DNA of 8,908 nucleotides from Oscillospiraceae bacterium (GCA_020025375.1 JAHHSF010000048.1:1-8908); one strand, 5' to 3'. Counted from the first letter of the stretch, positions 1 to 7,390 are shown. Numbers and translations are program-made. The notes: generated by a model not told the origin, from the sequence alone.

Positions 1-743
1 GGGTGGAAGGGGTGGGCGAAGAGCTGTTCGCTCTCGGCCAGCTCCACGATCTGCCCTTTGTGGATGACGGCAATGCGGTCCGAAATGAAGCGGACAACCG
101 ACAGGTCATGGGCCACAAAGAGGTAGGTGAGGCCCCGCTCCTTCTGCAGCTTGGAGAGGAGGTTGAGTACCTGGGCCCGGGTGGACACGTCCAGGGCCGA
201 GATAGGCTCGTCGGCGATGATAAACTCGGGCTCCATGATGAGGGCACGGGCAATGCCGATGCGTTGCCGCTGGCCGCCGGAGAACTCGTGGGGGAAGCGG
301 CTGGCAAACTCAGGGAGCAGGCCCACGTCGGAGAGGACCCTGGCCACCTTGGCCTTCCGCTCCTCCTCGGTAAAATGCTGCGCCCCGGAGTAAAGGCCCT
401 CGGAGACGATGTAGTCCACCTTGGCCCGTTCGTTCAGGGAGGCCATGGGGTCTTGGAAGATCATCTGAATCTCCCGGGTGACCTTTTTATCCAGCTCGGG
501 GGAAATGCGGCCGCTGATGCGCTCGCCCTTGTAAAGAATCTCGCCGCCCGAGGTTTGGTTAATGCGGATGATGGCCCGGCCGATGGTGGTCTTGCCCGAG
601 CCGGACTCCCCCACCAGGCTGAAGGTCTCGCCCTTATAGATCTGAAAATTCACCCCGTGGACGGCGGTGAAGGCTTTTTTTCTGGAACCGAAGGTGACGG
701 TGAGGTCCTTCACGTCCAGGAGAATCTCACGGTTTTCAGCCAT
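1..743 (-). CDS. oppF: Oligopeptide ABC transporter ATP-binding protein OppF (partial, 3' end beyond the left edge)
   Basis: This is the second ATPase subunit of the peptide importer; it pairs with OppD at the cytoplasmic face and powers uptake. It reads from ATG at 743 and stays open to base 1, giving 247 residues. The usual length is about 310-330, so the C-terminal part lies outside the window. Visible motifs are Walker A GESGSGKT (45-52), Q-loop QDPMASLN (Q97), ABC signature FSGGQ (154-158), Walker B FIIADEP (174-180), D-loop SALD (182-185) and H-loop H212. The start overlaps the oppD stop by 8 bases (736-743). A GGAGG-type ribosome site lies about 10 bases upstream, inside the oppD end, which suggests translational coupling. 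The order B-C-D-F and the FSGGQ/QDPMASLN motifs favour OppF over other ABC ATPases. Substrate specificity lies with OppA, not here. Confidence 0.93.
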   Translation of the reverse strand, partial: MAENREILLDVKDLTVTFGSRKKAFTAVHGVNFQIYKGETFSLVGESGSGKTTIGRAIIRINQTSGGEILYKGERISGRISPELDKKVTREIQMIFQDPMASLNERAKVDYIVSEGLYSGAQHFTEEERKAKVARVLSDVGLLPEFASRFPHEFSGGQRQRIGIARALIMEPEFIIADEPISALDVSTRAQVLNLLSKLQKERGLTYLFVAHDLSVVRFISDRIAVIHKGQIVELAESEQLFAHPFH

Positions 744-1779
744 GGCGGTTCACCCCTCCTTCCCGGAGAAGTTTGATCTGCTCGGGGGGCTCCACCTTGG
801 GGGCACGGGGGTCCAGAAGCCAGGTGCGGGCCTTGTGGGTGGGGCTGACCTCGAAGTAGGGGGGCCGCTCCACAAAGTCGATCTTCAGAGCCTTGGGGTT
901 CCGGGGAGCAAAGGCGTCCCCCTGGATCTCATAGAAGAAGTTGGGGGGCGTGCCCTGGATGGAGTAGAGTTCCTCCCCCTTCACGCCCAACTGGGGCAGG
1001 GAGGAGAGGAGGGCCCAGGTGTATGGGTGGCGGGGGTCATAAAAGATCTCCTCGCAGGTGCCGATCTCCACGATGTCCCCGGCGTACATGACGGCGATGC
1101 GGTCGGCCACGTTGGCCACCACCCCCAGGTCGTGGGTGATATAGATGGTGGTCAGGTCGTATTTTTTCTGCATCTGACGGATAAGCTCCAGAATTTGGGC
1201 CTGGATGGTCACGTCCAGGGCGGTGGTGGGCTCATCGCAGATGAGGATCTTGGGCCGGCAGGCCATGGCAATGGCGATGACCACCCGCTGGCGCATACCG
1301 CCGGAGAACTCATGGGGGTACTGGGAATACCGCCGCTCCGGCTCACTGATGCCCACGTCGGCCAGCAGCTCCAGGACCGCCTTCTTGGCGGCCTCGCCGG
1401 TGAGGCCTTGGTGGAGGGTGACGGCTTCGCCCACCTGATAGCCGATGGTTTTCAGGGGGTTGAGGGAGGTCATAGGGTCCTGCATGACCATGGCAATCTC
1501 CCGGCCACGGATGGTGAGCCACTGCTTCTCGGTGGTGTATTGGGCCAGATCCTGGCCGTTGTAGAGGATGGAGCCGCCGGTGATGGAACCGTTGCCGTCC
1601 AGCAGGCCCATAAAGGTTTTGGTTAAGACGCTCTTGCCCGAGCCGGACTCCCCCACGATGGCCAGGGATTCCCCCCTTTGCACGTCCAGGGAGACTCCGC
1701 GGATGGTGTGGAGACTGCGGCCACGGAGGGAGAATTTCACGTCCAGGTCCCGGACGGAAAGGATGACGTTGTTTTCCAT
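736..1779 (-). CDS. oppD: Oligopeptide ABC transporter ATP-binding protein OppD
   Basis: This is the first ATPase subunit of the importer (347 aa, normal for the family). Motifs: Walker A GESGSGKS (43-50), Q-loop MQDPMTSLNP (Q100), signature FSGGM (158-162), Walker B ILICDEP (178-184), D-loop TALD (186-189) and H-loop H216. After the ATPase core comes the oligopeptide-transporter C-terminal domain, with HPYTWALLSSLP (251-262) and the IQGTPPN motif (274-280). In many OppD/DppD proteins the next stretch is a cysteine-bearing GCPFxPRC motif; here it reads GDAFAPRNP, with no cysteines. As I recall, that is the form found in AmiE/OppD of low-GC Gram-positives. The start at 1779 has an AAGGAGGG ribosome site that overlaps the oppC stop codon (12-base gap), so the genes are co-transcribed and probably coupled. 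Confidence 0.95.
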   Translation of the reverse strand: MENNVILSVRDLDVKFSLRGRSLHTIRGVSLDVQRGESLAIVGESGSGKSVLTKTFMGLLDGNGSITGGSILYNGQDLAQYTTEKQWLTIRGREIAMVMQDPMTSLNPLKTIGYQVGEAVTLHQGLTGEAAKKAVLELLADVGISEPERRYSQYPHEFSGGMRQRVVIAIAMACRPKILICDEPTTALDVTIQAQILELIRQMQKKYDLTTIYITHDLGVVANVADRIAVMYAGDIVEIGTCEEIFYDPRHPYTWALLSSLPQLGVKGEELYSIQGTPPNFFYEIQGDAFAPRNPKALKIDFVERPPYFEVSPTHKARTWLLDPRAPKVEPPEQIKLLREGGVNRHG

Positions 1780-1791
1780 GTTCCGCCCTCC

Positions 1792-2865
1792 TTAATTTAC
1801 GTGATTTTTGGGATCGGCCGCGTCGGCGAAAGCGTTGCCGATAATATAGAAGGAGATGGTCACGATGGACAGGATGATGACCGGGAAGAAAAGCTGGTAG
1901 CGCAGGGCGGGCTCCATCATCACCTTCCGGCCGGCCTCCACCAGGTTGCCAAGAGTGGGGGTCTCGGGGGGGACACCCAGGCCGATGTAGTTGATAAAGA
2001 CCTCGTTGCCGATGGCGGCGGGGATGGCCAGGGCCATCCGCATGGTGATGATGCTCACCAGATAGGGGAGCAGGTTCCTGGTAATGATTCGCCAGGAGGA
2101 GGAGCCCAGGCAGCGAGAGGCCAGGTTGTAGTCCCGGTCCCGGATGATGACCACCTGGTTGCGGACGAAGCGGGCGGTCTGAAGCCAGGAGGTGAGGCAC
2201 ATGGCAAAGATCATGGTCCCCACGCCGGGACGGAGAATGTAGGAGATGATGATGACCAGCAGGGTCTGGGGCACGTTGTCAAAGACGTTATACAGCTCGG
2301 TGAAGAGGAAGTCCAGCTTGCGGACATAGCCCCAAAGCACCCCGATAAGGATTCCCAGCAGGGCATCGATGCAGGCCACGGCGAAGCCGATGCCCAGGCT
2401 GGTTCGGGTTCCGGACCAGATTTGGCTCCACAGGTCCTGCCCAATGGAGTTGGTGCCGAACCAGAACCGGTCGGCGGGCTTCTCATTCACGGCCCGGACA
2501 GTCTTGACGATGGGATTGCCCGCCTCGTCCAGGAGGGGCTCCAGGGTCCACATATCCACCTCGGCCTTCTCCATCCAATAGATGGTGTTGGCCTCAGGCT
2601 CATAGGGAAGGAAGGGCTCCAGAAAGGTGAACAGGAGGGTGGCCACGATGAGGAGGAGGAAGAACACGGCGGTGCGGTTCTTGCGGAAAGCCCGCAGAGT
2701 GGAGCGCCAGTAGGAGTAGTTGGAGTAGCCGCCCCGCTCCCCGGCATTGGGGTCATAGGGGGCAAAATCGAAAAGCTCCTCCGGCGTGTACTGACGCTGG
2801 ACACGCTCCTCCAGGCTGGAGGCCAGGGCGGCCGTCTTGTTGTCTTTCATTCGGAAAAAAGCCAT
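1792..2865 (-). CDS. oppC: Oligopeptide ABC transporter permease OppC
   Basis: This is one of two membrane subunits that form the peptide channel (357 aa; about 300 is common). It has a hydrophilic cytoplasmic N-terminus (1-64), TM1 about 66-84, and an extracytoplasmic segment (85-135). The family motif FGTNSIGQDLWSQ (136-148) follows, then TM helices around 156-180, 201-223, 268-290 and 324-344. The EAA coupling loop that contacts the ATPases is at 245-267 (DYNLASRCLG...RNLLP). The conserved GLGVPPETPTLGN segment is at 295-307. The extra length lies in the N-terminal tail and the segment after TM1. The ATG shares its A with the TGA of oppB (TGATG), a classic coupled junction. An AGAAGGTGG ribosome site lies inside the end of oppB. 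Helix limits are estimates by eye. Confidence 0.94.
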   Translation of the reverse strand: MAFFRMKDNKTAALASSLEERVQRQYTPEELFDFAPYDPNAGERGGYSNYSYWRSTLRAFRKNRTAVFFLLLIVATLLFTFLEPFLPYEPEANTIYWMEKAEVDMWTLEPLLDEAGNPIVKTVRAVNEKPADRFWFGTNSIGQDLWSQIWSGTRTSLGIGFAVACIDALLGILIGVLWGYVRKLDFLFTELYNVFDNVPQTLLVIIISYILRPGVGTMIFAMCLTSWLQTARFVRNQVVIIRDRDYNLASRCLGSSSWRIITRNLLPYLVSIITMRMALAIPAAIGNEVFINYIGLGVPPETPTLGNLVEAGRKVMMEPALRYQLFFPVIILSIVTISFYIIGNAFADAADPKNHVN

Positions 2866-3815
2866 CAGCGGCCACCTTCTTTCTTGCTCAGGCTAATGCG
2901 GGGGTCCAGGATGGCCATGAGGATGTCGCCTGCCAGAAGGCCCAAAATGGAGATAGAGGCGTAGATCAGGACCAGGCCCTGGACCAGGGTGTTGTCCTGA
3001 AGCTGGATGGCGTTCACCAGCAGGCCGCCCATGCCGGGGATGGAGTACAGGCTCTCCACATAGAGGGAACCCATGAGCGTCAGGATAATGGAGGTGGGGA
3101 TGAACTGGACCAGGGGCACGAAGGCATTGCGGAAGACGTGCCGGCGGGAGATGACTGCGCCGGGCAGACCCTTGGCCCGGGCCAGCTTCACATAGTCCTT
3201 GTTGGACTCATCCACCATGTAGCGCCGCAGCCACATGGCGTAATAGGCGATGTTGCCCAGGGAAAGGGAGAGAATGGGGAGAATCCAGGTAGAAGGGTCG
3301 TCGGGCTTGAAAAACATGGAGAAGCCCAGGGCATCGGTACCGTAGAACTGGATCATCAGATGATAGACTGCCGAGGGAACGGCCTGGATGACCACCACGA
3401 AGATGGTGCCCAGCTTATCCCCGATTTTCCACCGGCTCCGGGTGGACCGGGCCATGAAGATGCCCAGGGGCAGGCCGATAAGCAGGGCAATGCACAGGGA
3501 GGTCATGCCAATGGTGAGGGAGAGGGGGACCTTCTGGGCGATGATGTCGATCACCGGGGTGTTCACCCGGTATTTGTGGGATACCCCCAGGTCGCCCTTG
3601 ACCAAGCCCTGCCAGAAGTTGGCCACCTGGACGGGGAGGGGGTCAGTGACCCCCAGCTGTTGCAGGCCCACTTTAATCTGATTCTCGCTCATCTTCTCGA
3701 AGTTCTGGAAATAACCTTCGATGGGCATGAACCGCAAAAGGGCAAAGACGATGGTGATAATGATGAATAGGGTCAGCAAGGAGCGTAGAAGACGCTTGCC
3801 AATGTATTTGGTCAT
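2865..3815 (-). CDS. oppB: Oligopeptide ABC transporter permease OppB
   Basis: This is the partner membrane subunit of OppC (316 aa, typical length). TM1 lies at about 9-29, directly after the basic start MTKYIGKRLLR. The periplasmic-type loop carries the family phrase LGVTDPLPVQ (54-63) and GDLGVS (74-79). Further TM helices are at about 99-121, 136-157, 176-197, 240-256 and 281-303. The EAA loop for ATPase contact is at 207-230 (DYVKLARAKG...HVFRN), followed by ESLYSIPGMGGL (254-265), a hallmark of OppB/DppB, and the C-terminal LDPRIS motif (303-308). The start has a strong AAGGAGGT ribosome site 6-7 bases upstream. Its own strong site, and the hairpin between it and oppA, suggest that the BCDF block is translated independently of oppA. 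Confidence 0.95.
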   Translation of the reverse strand: MTKYIGKRLLRSLLTLFIIITIVFALLRFMPIEGYFQNFEKMSENQIKVGLQQLGVTDPLPVQVANFWQGLVKGDLGVSHKYRVNTPVIDIIAQKVPLSLTIGMTSLCIALLIGLPLGIFMARSTRSRWKIGDKLGTIFVVVIQAVPSAVYHLMIQFYGTDALGFSMFFKPDDPSTWILPILSLSLGNIAYYAMWLRRYMVDESNKDYVKLARAKGLPGAVISRRHVFRNAFVPLVQFIPTSIILTLMGSLYVESLYSIPGMGGLLVNAIQLQDNTLVQGLVLIYASISILGLLAGDILMAILDPRISLSKKEGGR

Positions 3816-3973
3816 GGGGATACCTCCTTGAAGTGGGGGCGAAGCGGATCAATCTGCCCCCCAAAAGGGGGGGTACATGGACCCGTTCCGAAGAGAGAGG
3901 AAGATGCAGAGCGGGAAGGCCGCCGAAGCGGCCTTCCCTGTCTGTCAAACAACACAGGAAAAAATGTTTTCAA
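3816..3973 (-). other. oppA-oppB intercistronic region
   Basis: These 158 bases contain no gene I can support. On the coding (minus) strand they hold, in order after the oppA stop, an A/T-rich stretch, a very stable 11-bp hairpin (3913-3938), a pyrimidine-rich stretch, a short C/G-tract inverted repeat (3857-3873) and the oppB ribosome site. I see no convincing promoter. The most likely role is to adjust the amount of oppBCDF mRNA relative to oppA. Confidence 0.6.
3913..3938 (-). terminator. UUCG-capped hairpin after oppA (attenuator or mRNA-stability element)
   Basis: This is a perfect 11-bp GC-rich stem (3913-3923 with 3928-3938). On the minus strand it closes on a C(UUCG)G tetraloop, the most stable common RNA tetraloop. 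No clear run of U follows on the minus strand; the next bases are CGCTCTGC and then a CT-rich stretch. It therefore looks less like a full intrinsic terminator and more like a leaky terminator or a barrier that protects oppA mRNA from 3' exonucleases. Binding-protein genes often have such structures before the permease genes, which allows more binding protein than transporter. Confidence 0.6.
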
Positions 3974-5953
3974 TTACTTGGAGACGGCCTTGGCACGCTC
4001 GGCCTCCCACTGGGTGTTCAGCTCGTTGAAGCGCTCCATGCTCATGGGGGTGTCCTGGAGGGACTGACCCTTATAGCGCTGGAGAGCCAGCCCATAGGGG
4101 GCATACTGGGCCTCAAAGACGTTCAGGCGGGTGGCAACATAGCCCTCCCCGATGGAAATGGAGAAGGGAATGATCATGGCATGCTCAATGAGGAAGGCCT
4201 CGGCCTCGGCGAAGGCGGCGTACCGGGCCTCGTCGTCATTGGTGATGGCCTTGGCGGCGTCCACCAGCTCGTAGTACTGGGCCACCAGAGCCTGGGTCTC
4301 CTCGCTCTTGCTATCGCAGGACTTCTCGGCGACGGAGCGGTCGGGATCCTGATACATAAAGTTATAGGAGTTGTCCTTGGCGAAGGGGTCAGTCCAGGTC
4401 TGGGGGTCGGCGTAGTCGGCACCCCAGTTGCACTTCATGAGGCCAAAGTCGCCGGAGCGGCGGACGGCGCCCAGGAAGCCGGTGGCGGGACCGGCCTCGA
4501 CGATGATGTCGATATAGTCCTTGCCAAGAACGCTCTCCAGCTGCTGCTCGATGACCTGGCACTCCTTATCCCAGTTGGCGGTGTCGGGGTTGTAGCGCAT
4601 ATAGACCTTCACGGGGAAGGTGGCGCCGGCGGCAGTGAGTTCTTCCACGGCCTTGGCCTTGTATTCCACGGCGGCGGCGGCGTCAAAGCTGTCCCGGGCG
4701 GTGATGTCCTTCAAAGCAGGATACTGGGTAAAGTCCTTACCGGCGCCCACGGCGAAGTTGGGGGGAGTGATGGTGTTGTTCACCAAAGCCTGAGGATTCT
4801 GGGGATCTTGGATAGCCAGGGCATTCACCCGGTCCAGAGCGGCCATGATGGACTGGCGGAAGTTCTCGTTGTTCACGGCCAGGGTCCAGTTGTCAGGCTC
4901 CAGGGACTTGTCGAAGCGGGGTTCAAAGTTGAAGGTGTAGAAGTAGGAGTAAGAGACGCTCAGACGGCTGGGGGAGACCATGGGACGCTTGGCCTCGTCG
5001 GTAAGCCAGGCGGAGAGAAGGGAGGCGTCCAGCTGGGCCCAGTCCACCTCGCCCCGGAGGAACTGCTCGGGGGCCAGAGTGCCGGCGGTGTTGTTATACG
5101 TCCACACCATCTTGTCAAGCTTTACGTTGTCCTTGTCCCAATAGGTGGGATTCTTCACCAGAATGCGCTGGTACTGGGGCTCGAACTCACTCATGAGGAA
5201 GGCACCGTTGTAGAGAATGGTGTCGGGGCCGGTGGCGGCACCGAACTGATCGCCCATTTCCTCCAGGAAGGGGCCGTAGACCGGCATATAGCTGGAGTAG
5301 CTCAGAACAGAGGGGAAGAAGGAGCAGGGGGACTCCATGGTGAACTCCAAGGTGAGATCGTCCAGGGCCTTCACGCCCACGGTCTCAAAGTCCACGGGCT
5401 CCACCACCTCGATGGGGTTGCCGTCAGCATCGGTGGTTTTGGTACCGTTTTCGCTCTCCACCAGATAGGCGGTGTAGGCGTAGTAGGCGGCGGCGTTCTT
5501 CACGATTCCGTCATACATATACTGGGTGCCGGACTCGTTGGCGGCATCATTGGACCACTTGGCGGCGGTGACCCAGTCGTGGGCGGTCACGTCGGCCACT
5601 TCGTTGCCCTGATAGTCCACCCACTTCACGCCGGGGCGGATGTGGAAGGTCCAGACGGTGTTGTCCTCATTGGGTTCCCAGCTCTCGGCCAGGGAGGGAA
5701 GCATGTTGCCGTAGCTGTCGTATTCCACCAGGCAGTCCACGCAGTTGGCGGACATCTGGAGGTCGTTGGTATTGCCGGTGTAGAGGTAGTTGAAGGTGGT
5801 GACCTCGCTTGCGTAGAGCTGGCGGTAGACCTGCTCCTTGGCCTCGGAGGGCTTCTCCGAGGGGTTCTCGGAGGGGTTCCCCCCACCGCCGCAGGCGGCA
5901 AGGCTGAGGCTCATGGCCAGGGCCAGGGTGGTTGCGAGCAATTTTCTTTTCAT
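3974..5953 (-). CDS. oppA: Oligopeptide-binding lipoprotein OppA (AmiA-like, SBP family 5)
   Basis: This is the extracellular substrate-binding protein that captures peptides and delivers them to OppBCDF. It has a lipoprotein signal peptide: basic MKRK, a hydrophobic core, and lipobox LAAC with the lipidated cysteine at C21. A flexible linker with three NPSE-type repeats (26-37) follows. The SBP_bac_5 fold is shown by LAESWEPNEDNTVWTFHIR (88-106) and the GVKW...VTAHDW segment. At 659 aa it is longer than enterobacterial OppA (about 540) and matches the long AmiA/OppA type of Gram-positive bacteria. The start at 5953 has an AAAGGAAGG ribosome site at good spacing. It lies 92 bases downstream of the epimerase gene on the same strand, without a visible terminator, so co-transcription is likely. 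Which peptide it binds cannot be read from sequence; the neighbouring epimerase suggests murein or acidic peptides. Confidence 0.93.
   Translation of the reverse strand: MKRKLLATTLALAMSLSLAACGGGGNPSENPSEKPSEAKEQVYRQLYASEVTTFNYLYTGNTNDLQMSANCVDCLVEYDSYGNMLPSLAESWEPNEDNTVWTFHIRPGVKWVDYQGNEVADVTAHDWVTAAKWSNDAANESGTQYMYDGIVKNAAAYYAYTAYLVESENGTKTTDADGNPIEVVEPVDFETVGVKALDDLTLEFTMESPCSFFPSVLSYSSYMPVYGPFLEEMGDQFGAATGPDTILYNGAFLMSEFEPQYQRILVKNPTYWDKDNVKLDKMVWTYNNTAGTLAPEQFLRGEVDWAQLDASLLSAWLTDEAKRPMVSPSRLSVSYSYFYTFNFEPRFDKSLEPDNWTLAVNNENFRQSIMAALDRVNALAIQDPQNPQALVNNTITPPNFAVGAGKDFTQYPALKDITARDSFDAAAAVEYKAKAVEELTAAGATFPVKVYMRYNPDTANWDKECQVIEQQLESVLGKDYIDIIVEAGPATGFLGAVRRSGDFGLMKCNWGADYADPQTWTDPFAKDNSYNFMYQDPDRSVAEKSCDSKSEETQALVAQYYELVDAAKAITNDDEARYAAFAEAEAFLIEHAMIIPFSISIGEGYVATRLNVFEAQYAPYGLALQRYKGQSLQDTPMSMERFNELNTQWEAERAKAVSK
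5843..5878 (-). repeat. Three 12-base tandem units encoding the NPSE/NPSE/KPSE linker of OppA
   Basis: Three adjacent 12-base units encode N-P-S-E, N-P-S-E and K-P-S-E right after the lipidated cysteine and glycines of OppA. They make a proline-rich tether between the membrane anchor and the binding domain. Such repeats can change copy number by slippage without breaking the frame. Confidence 0.75.
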
Positions 5954-6045
5954 GCTGTTTCCTTCCTTTCAGTGGTGCTCCGCCGAAATTTCCGGTGGGC
6001 TATGGGGCGGTCTGGAACGGGGAAATGCGAAAACGGGAGGGGCGC

Positions 6046-7137
6046 TCAGGAGTGCCAGTCCTCCACGGGGACAGTGGTGATACCAAGGCCGGGGGCGTCG
6101 ATCATGGTGACGGTGGCCTCGTTAAAAATGGGACCGCCCTCGAAGGGGTCCACGGCACAGAGGGAGGGGCCGTCCAGATCGGCCATGGTGACGATGCCCT
6201 GCCCACAGCAGAGGTGGGCGGCGGCGGTGACGGCCAGCTTGCTTTCCAGCATACAGCCGGTCATACAGCGGACACCGTAGCTCTGGGCAATACCGCAGAG
6301 CTTCAAAGCCTGCCAGATGCCGCCTGTCTTCATCAGCTTAATGTTGATGAGGTCGGCAGCCCCGGTTGTGATAATCTTTACCGCGTCAGCGGGGGAGAAA
6401 ACGGCCTCGTCAGCCAGAATAGGGGTTTGGACCCGCTGGGTAATGTAGCGCATCCCGTCCAGGTCCTGGGCCTTCACTGGCTGTTCCACCAGCTCGATGT
6501 CCAGGCCCTTATCCTCCATGGCCGAGATGATGGACACGGACTGCCTGGGGTCCCAGCCCTGATTGGCATCCACCCGGATGAGAATATCGGGACCCACCGC
6601 CTGCCGAATTGCGGCGATGCGCTCCAAATCCTTTTTCCCCTCCTTGCCCACCTTGACCTTCAAAATGTGAAAGCCGCGGCGGACAGCGTCCAGGCTGTCG
6701 GCCACCATTTCGTCGATGGGATTTACGGAGATCGTGATGTCGGTCTCAAAGCTTGGTTTGGCACCACCCAGGAGCTTCCAGAGGGGGGCCTTCCATCGTT
6801 TGGCCCAGAGATCGTACAGGGCCATGTCAACCGCCGCCTTGGCAGAGGTGTTATGCAGAATGCAACTGTGTAACTTGCGTTGGATACCCTCCATATCCTC
6901 GATGTCCATCCCGAGGATGGAGGGGCGGATGAAGTCCCGGATGGCGCAGAGAATAGAGCCGGTAGTGTCCCCGGTGATAACAGCGGTGGGGGGTGCCTCT
7001 CCATATCCCACCTCACCTGTGTCGGTAAGGATGCGAACCGCCACGTCCTCCACCCGCTCAACGGTGCGCAGGGCGGTCTTGAAGGGGCGGGCCAGCGGGA
7101 GGGAAATGGAGCCGGTCTGGATATCACGGATAATCAT
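6046..7137 (-). CDS. ykfB: Dipeptide epimerase, probable L-Ala-D/L-Glu epimerase (enolase superfamily)
   Basis: This cytoplasmic Mg2+-dependent enzyme inverts the alpha-carbon of the second residue of a dipeptide, in the known case L-Ala-D-Glu to L-Ala-L-Glu during murein peptide recycling. The protein has 363 aa, normal for the family. An N-terminal capping domain (1-125) is followed by the barrel. Catalytic lysines are K160 and K162 (LKVKVG) on one side and K267 (NIKLMKTGG) on the other. Metal ligands are D190 (RVDANQGW), E218 (LVEQP) and D243 (LADEAVF). The specificity motif DLD (320-322) matches the D-x-D of characterised Ala-Glu epimerases, as do R24 and T135. From memory these align almost one-to-one with Bacillus YkfB. 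The start at 7137 has a GGAGG site 8-9 bases upstream. It is the first gene of the opp operon. Other dipeptide specificities occur in this family, so the exact substrate is likely but not proven. Confidence 0.88.
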   Translation of the reverse strand: MIIRDIQTGSISLPLARPFKTALRTVERVEDVAVRILTDTGEVGYGEAPPTAVITGDTTGSILCAIRDFIRPSILGMDIEDMEGIQRKLHSCILHNTSAKAAVDMALYDLWAKRWKAPLWKLLGGAKPSFETDITISVNPIDEMVADSLDAVRRGFHILKVKVGKEGKKDLERIAAIRQAVGPDILIRVDANQGWDPRQSVSIISAMEDKGLDIELVEQPVKAQDLDGMRYITQRVQTPILADEAVFSPADAVKIITTGAADLINIKLMKTGGIWQALKLCGIAQSYGVRCMTGCMLESKLAVTAAAHLCCGQGIVTMADLDGPSLCAVDPFEGGPIFNEATVTMIDAPGLGITTVPVEDWHS

Positions 7138-7150
7138 GGGGATGCCTCCG

Positions 7151-7166
7151 ATTTTGCAATTTTGCG
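7151..7166. repeat. Tandem 8-base repeat ATTTTGCA/ATTTTGCG in the operon leader
   Basis: Two head-to-tail 8-mers differing in the last base lie between the predicted operon start and the epimerase ribosome site. They could be a protein-binding direct repeat or simply low-complexity leader sequence. Confidence 0.4.
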
Positions 7167-7175
7167 ATGCATAAA

Positions 7176-7196
7176 TTTCATATAAGGAAAATGAAA
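7176..7196. promoter_or_regulatory. Candidate operator dyad TTTCAT-N9-ATGAAA
   Basis: This is a perfect 6+6-base inverted repeat with a 9-base spacer, 21 bases in all. It sits about 14-34 bases downstream of the predicted transcription start of the epimerase/opp operon, where a bound repressor would block transcription. The divergent WYL regulator is the natural candidate to bind it. The arms are short and A/T-rich, so a chance match is possible. Confidence 0.35.
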
Positions 7197-7216
7197 AACA
7201 AAGTTTGCATAGAACA

Positions 7217-7245
7217 ATTCTACCATGAATGGCCTTTGATGTAAA
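7217..7245 (-). promoter_or_regulatory. Promoter of the epimerase/opp operon
   Basis: On the minus strand there is a -35 box TTTACA (7240-7245), a 17-base spacer and a -10 box TAGAAT (7217-7222). The -10 is preceded by TGG, an extended -10 element. The predicted start is near 7210, giving a leader of about 70 bases before the epimerase ATG. Both hexamers match the sigma-A consensus at five of six positions. Confidence 0.7.
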
Positions 7246-7313
7246 TAGCTTTAGCGCAGTAAATTGTTTTATAACACGAATATTTCTCTGGGGCCCAGTC
7301 GGTTTGGTAGATG

Positions 7314-7342
7314 TTGCGAAAGAAGAAAAAATCTGCTACTAT
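7314..7342 (+). promoter_or_regulatory. Promoter of the WYL regulator gene
   Basis: A -35-like TTGCGA (7314-7319), a 17-base spacer and a -10 box TACTAT (7337-7342) with an upstream TGC extension form a plausible sigma-A promoter. The predicted start near 7349 leaves a leader of about 57 bases. A second -10-like TACAAT (7352-7357) has no matching -35 box. Confidence 0.6.
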
Positions 7343-7390
7343 AAAGAAAAGTACAATAAAATGGACAGTGATTGCAATAGAATGAACGCG

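Noticed and set aside
667..2964. Plus-strand open frames opposite oppD and oppC (667-1626, 1678-2964), and the frame at 3-776 opposite oppF
   Set aside because: All are antisense shadows of well-supported ABC transporter genes. Their products are repetitive G/D/H-rich sequences without ribosome sites or recognisable domains.
5954..6045. Terminator or separate promoter between the epimerase gene and oppA
   Set aside because: A weak plus-strand stem (CCGCCG/CGGTGG) has an A-C mismatch on the coding strand and no T run, and no -35/-10 pair is visible. Co-transcription is the simpler reading.
3833..6280. Very long plus-strand open frame (about 815 codons) opposite oppA
   Set aside because: It is antisense to a clear, full-length OppA. 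Its product is low-complexity, rich in G, V, H and L, with no domain. Such frames arise in GC-rich genes from codon bias on the opposite strand.
7138..7210. Riboswitch or T-box in the operon leader
   Set aside because: The predicted leader is only about 70 bases, A/T-rich, with no terminator hairpin or recognisable aptamer core.
7213..7268. AACAATT (7213-7219) and AATTGTT (7262-7268) inverted repeat
   Set aside because: The 7-base arms are 42 bases apart in A/T-rich DNA and one arm overlaps the -10 box; a chance match is likely. Kept only as a note.
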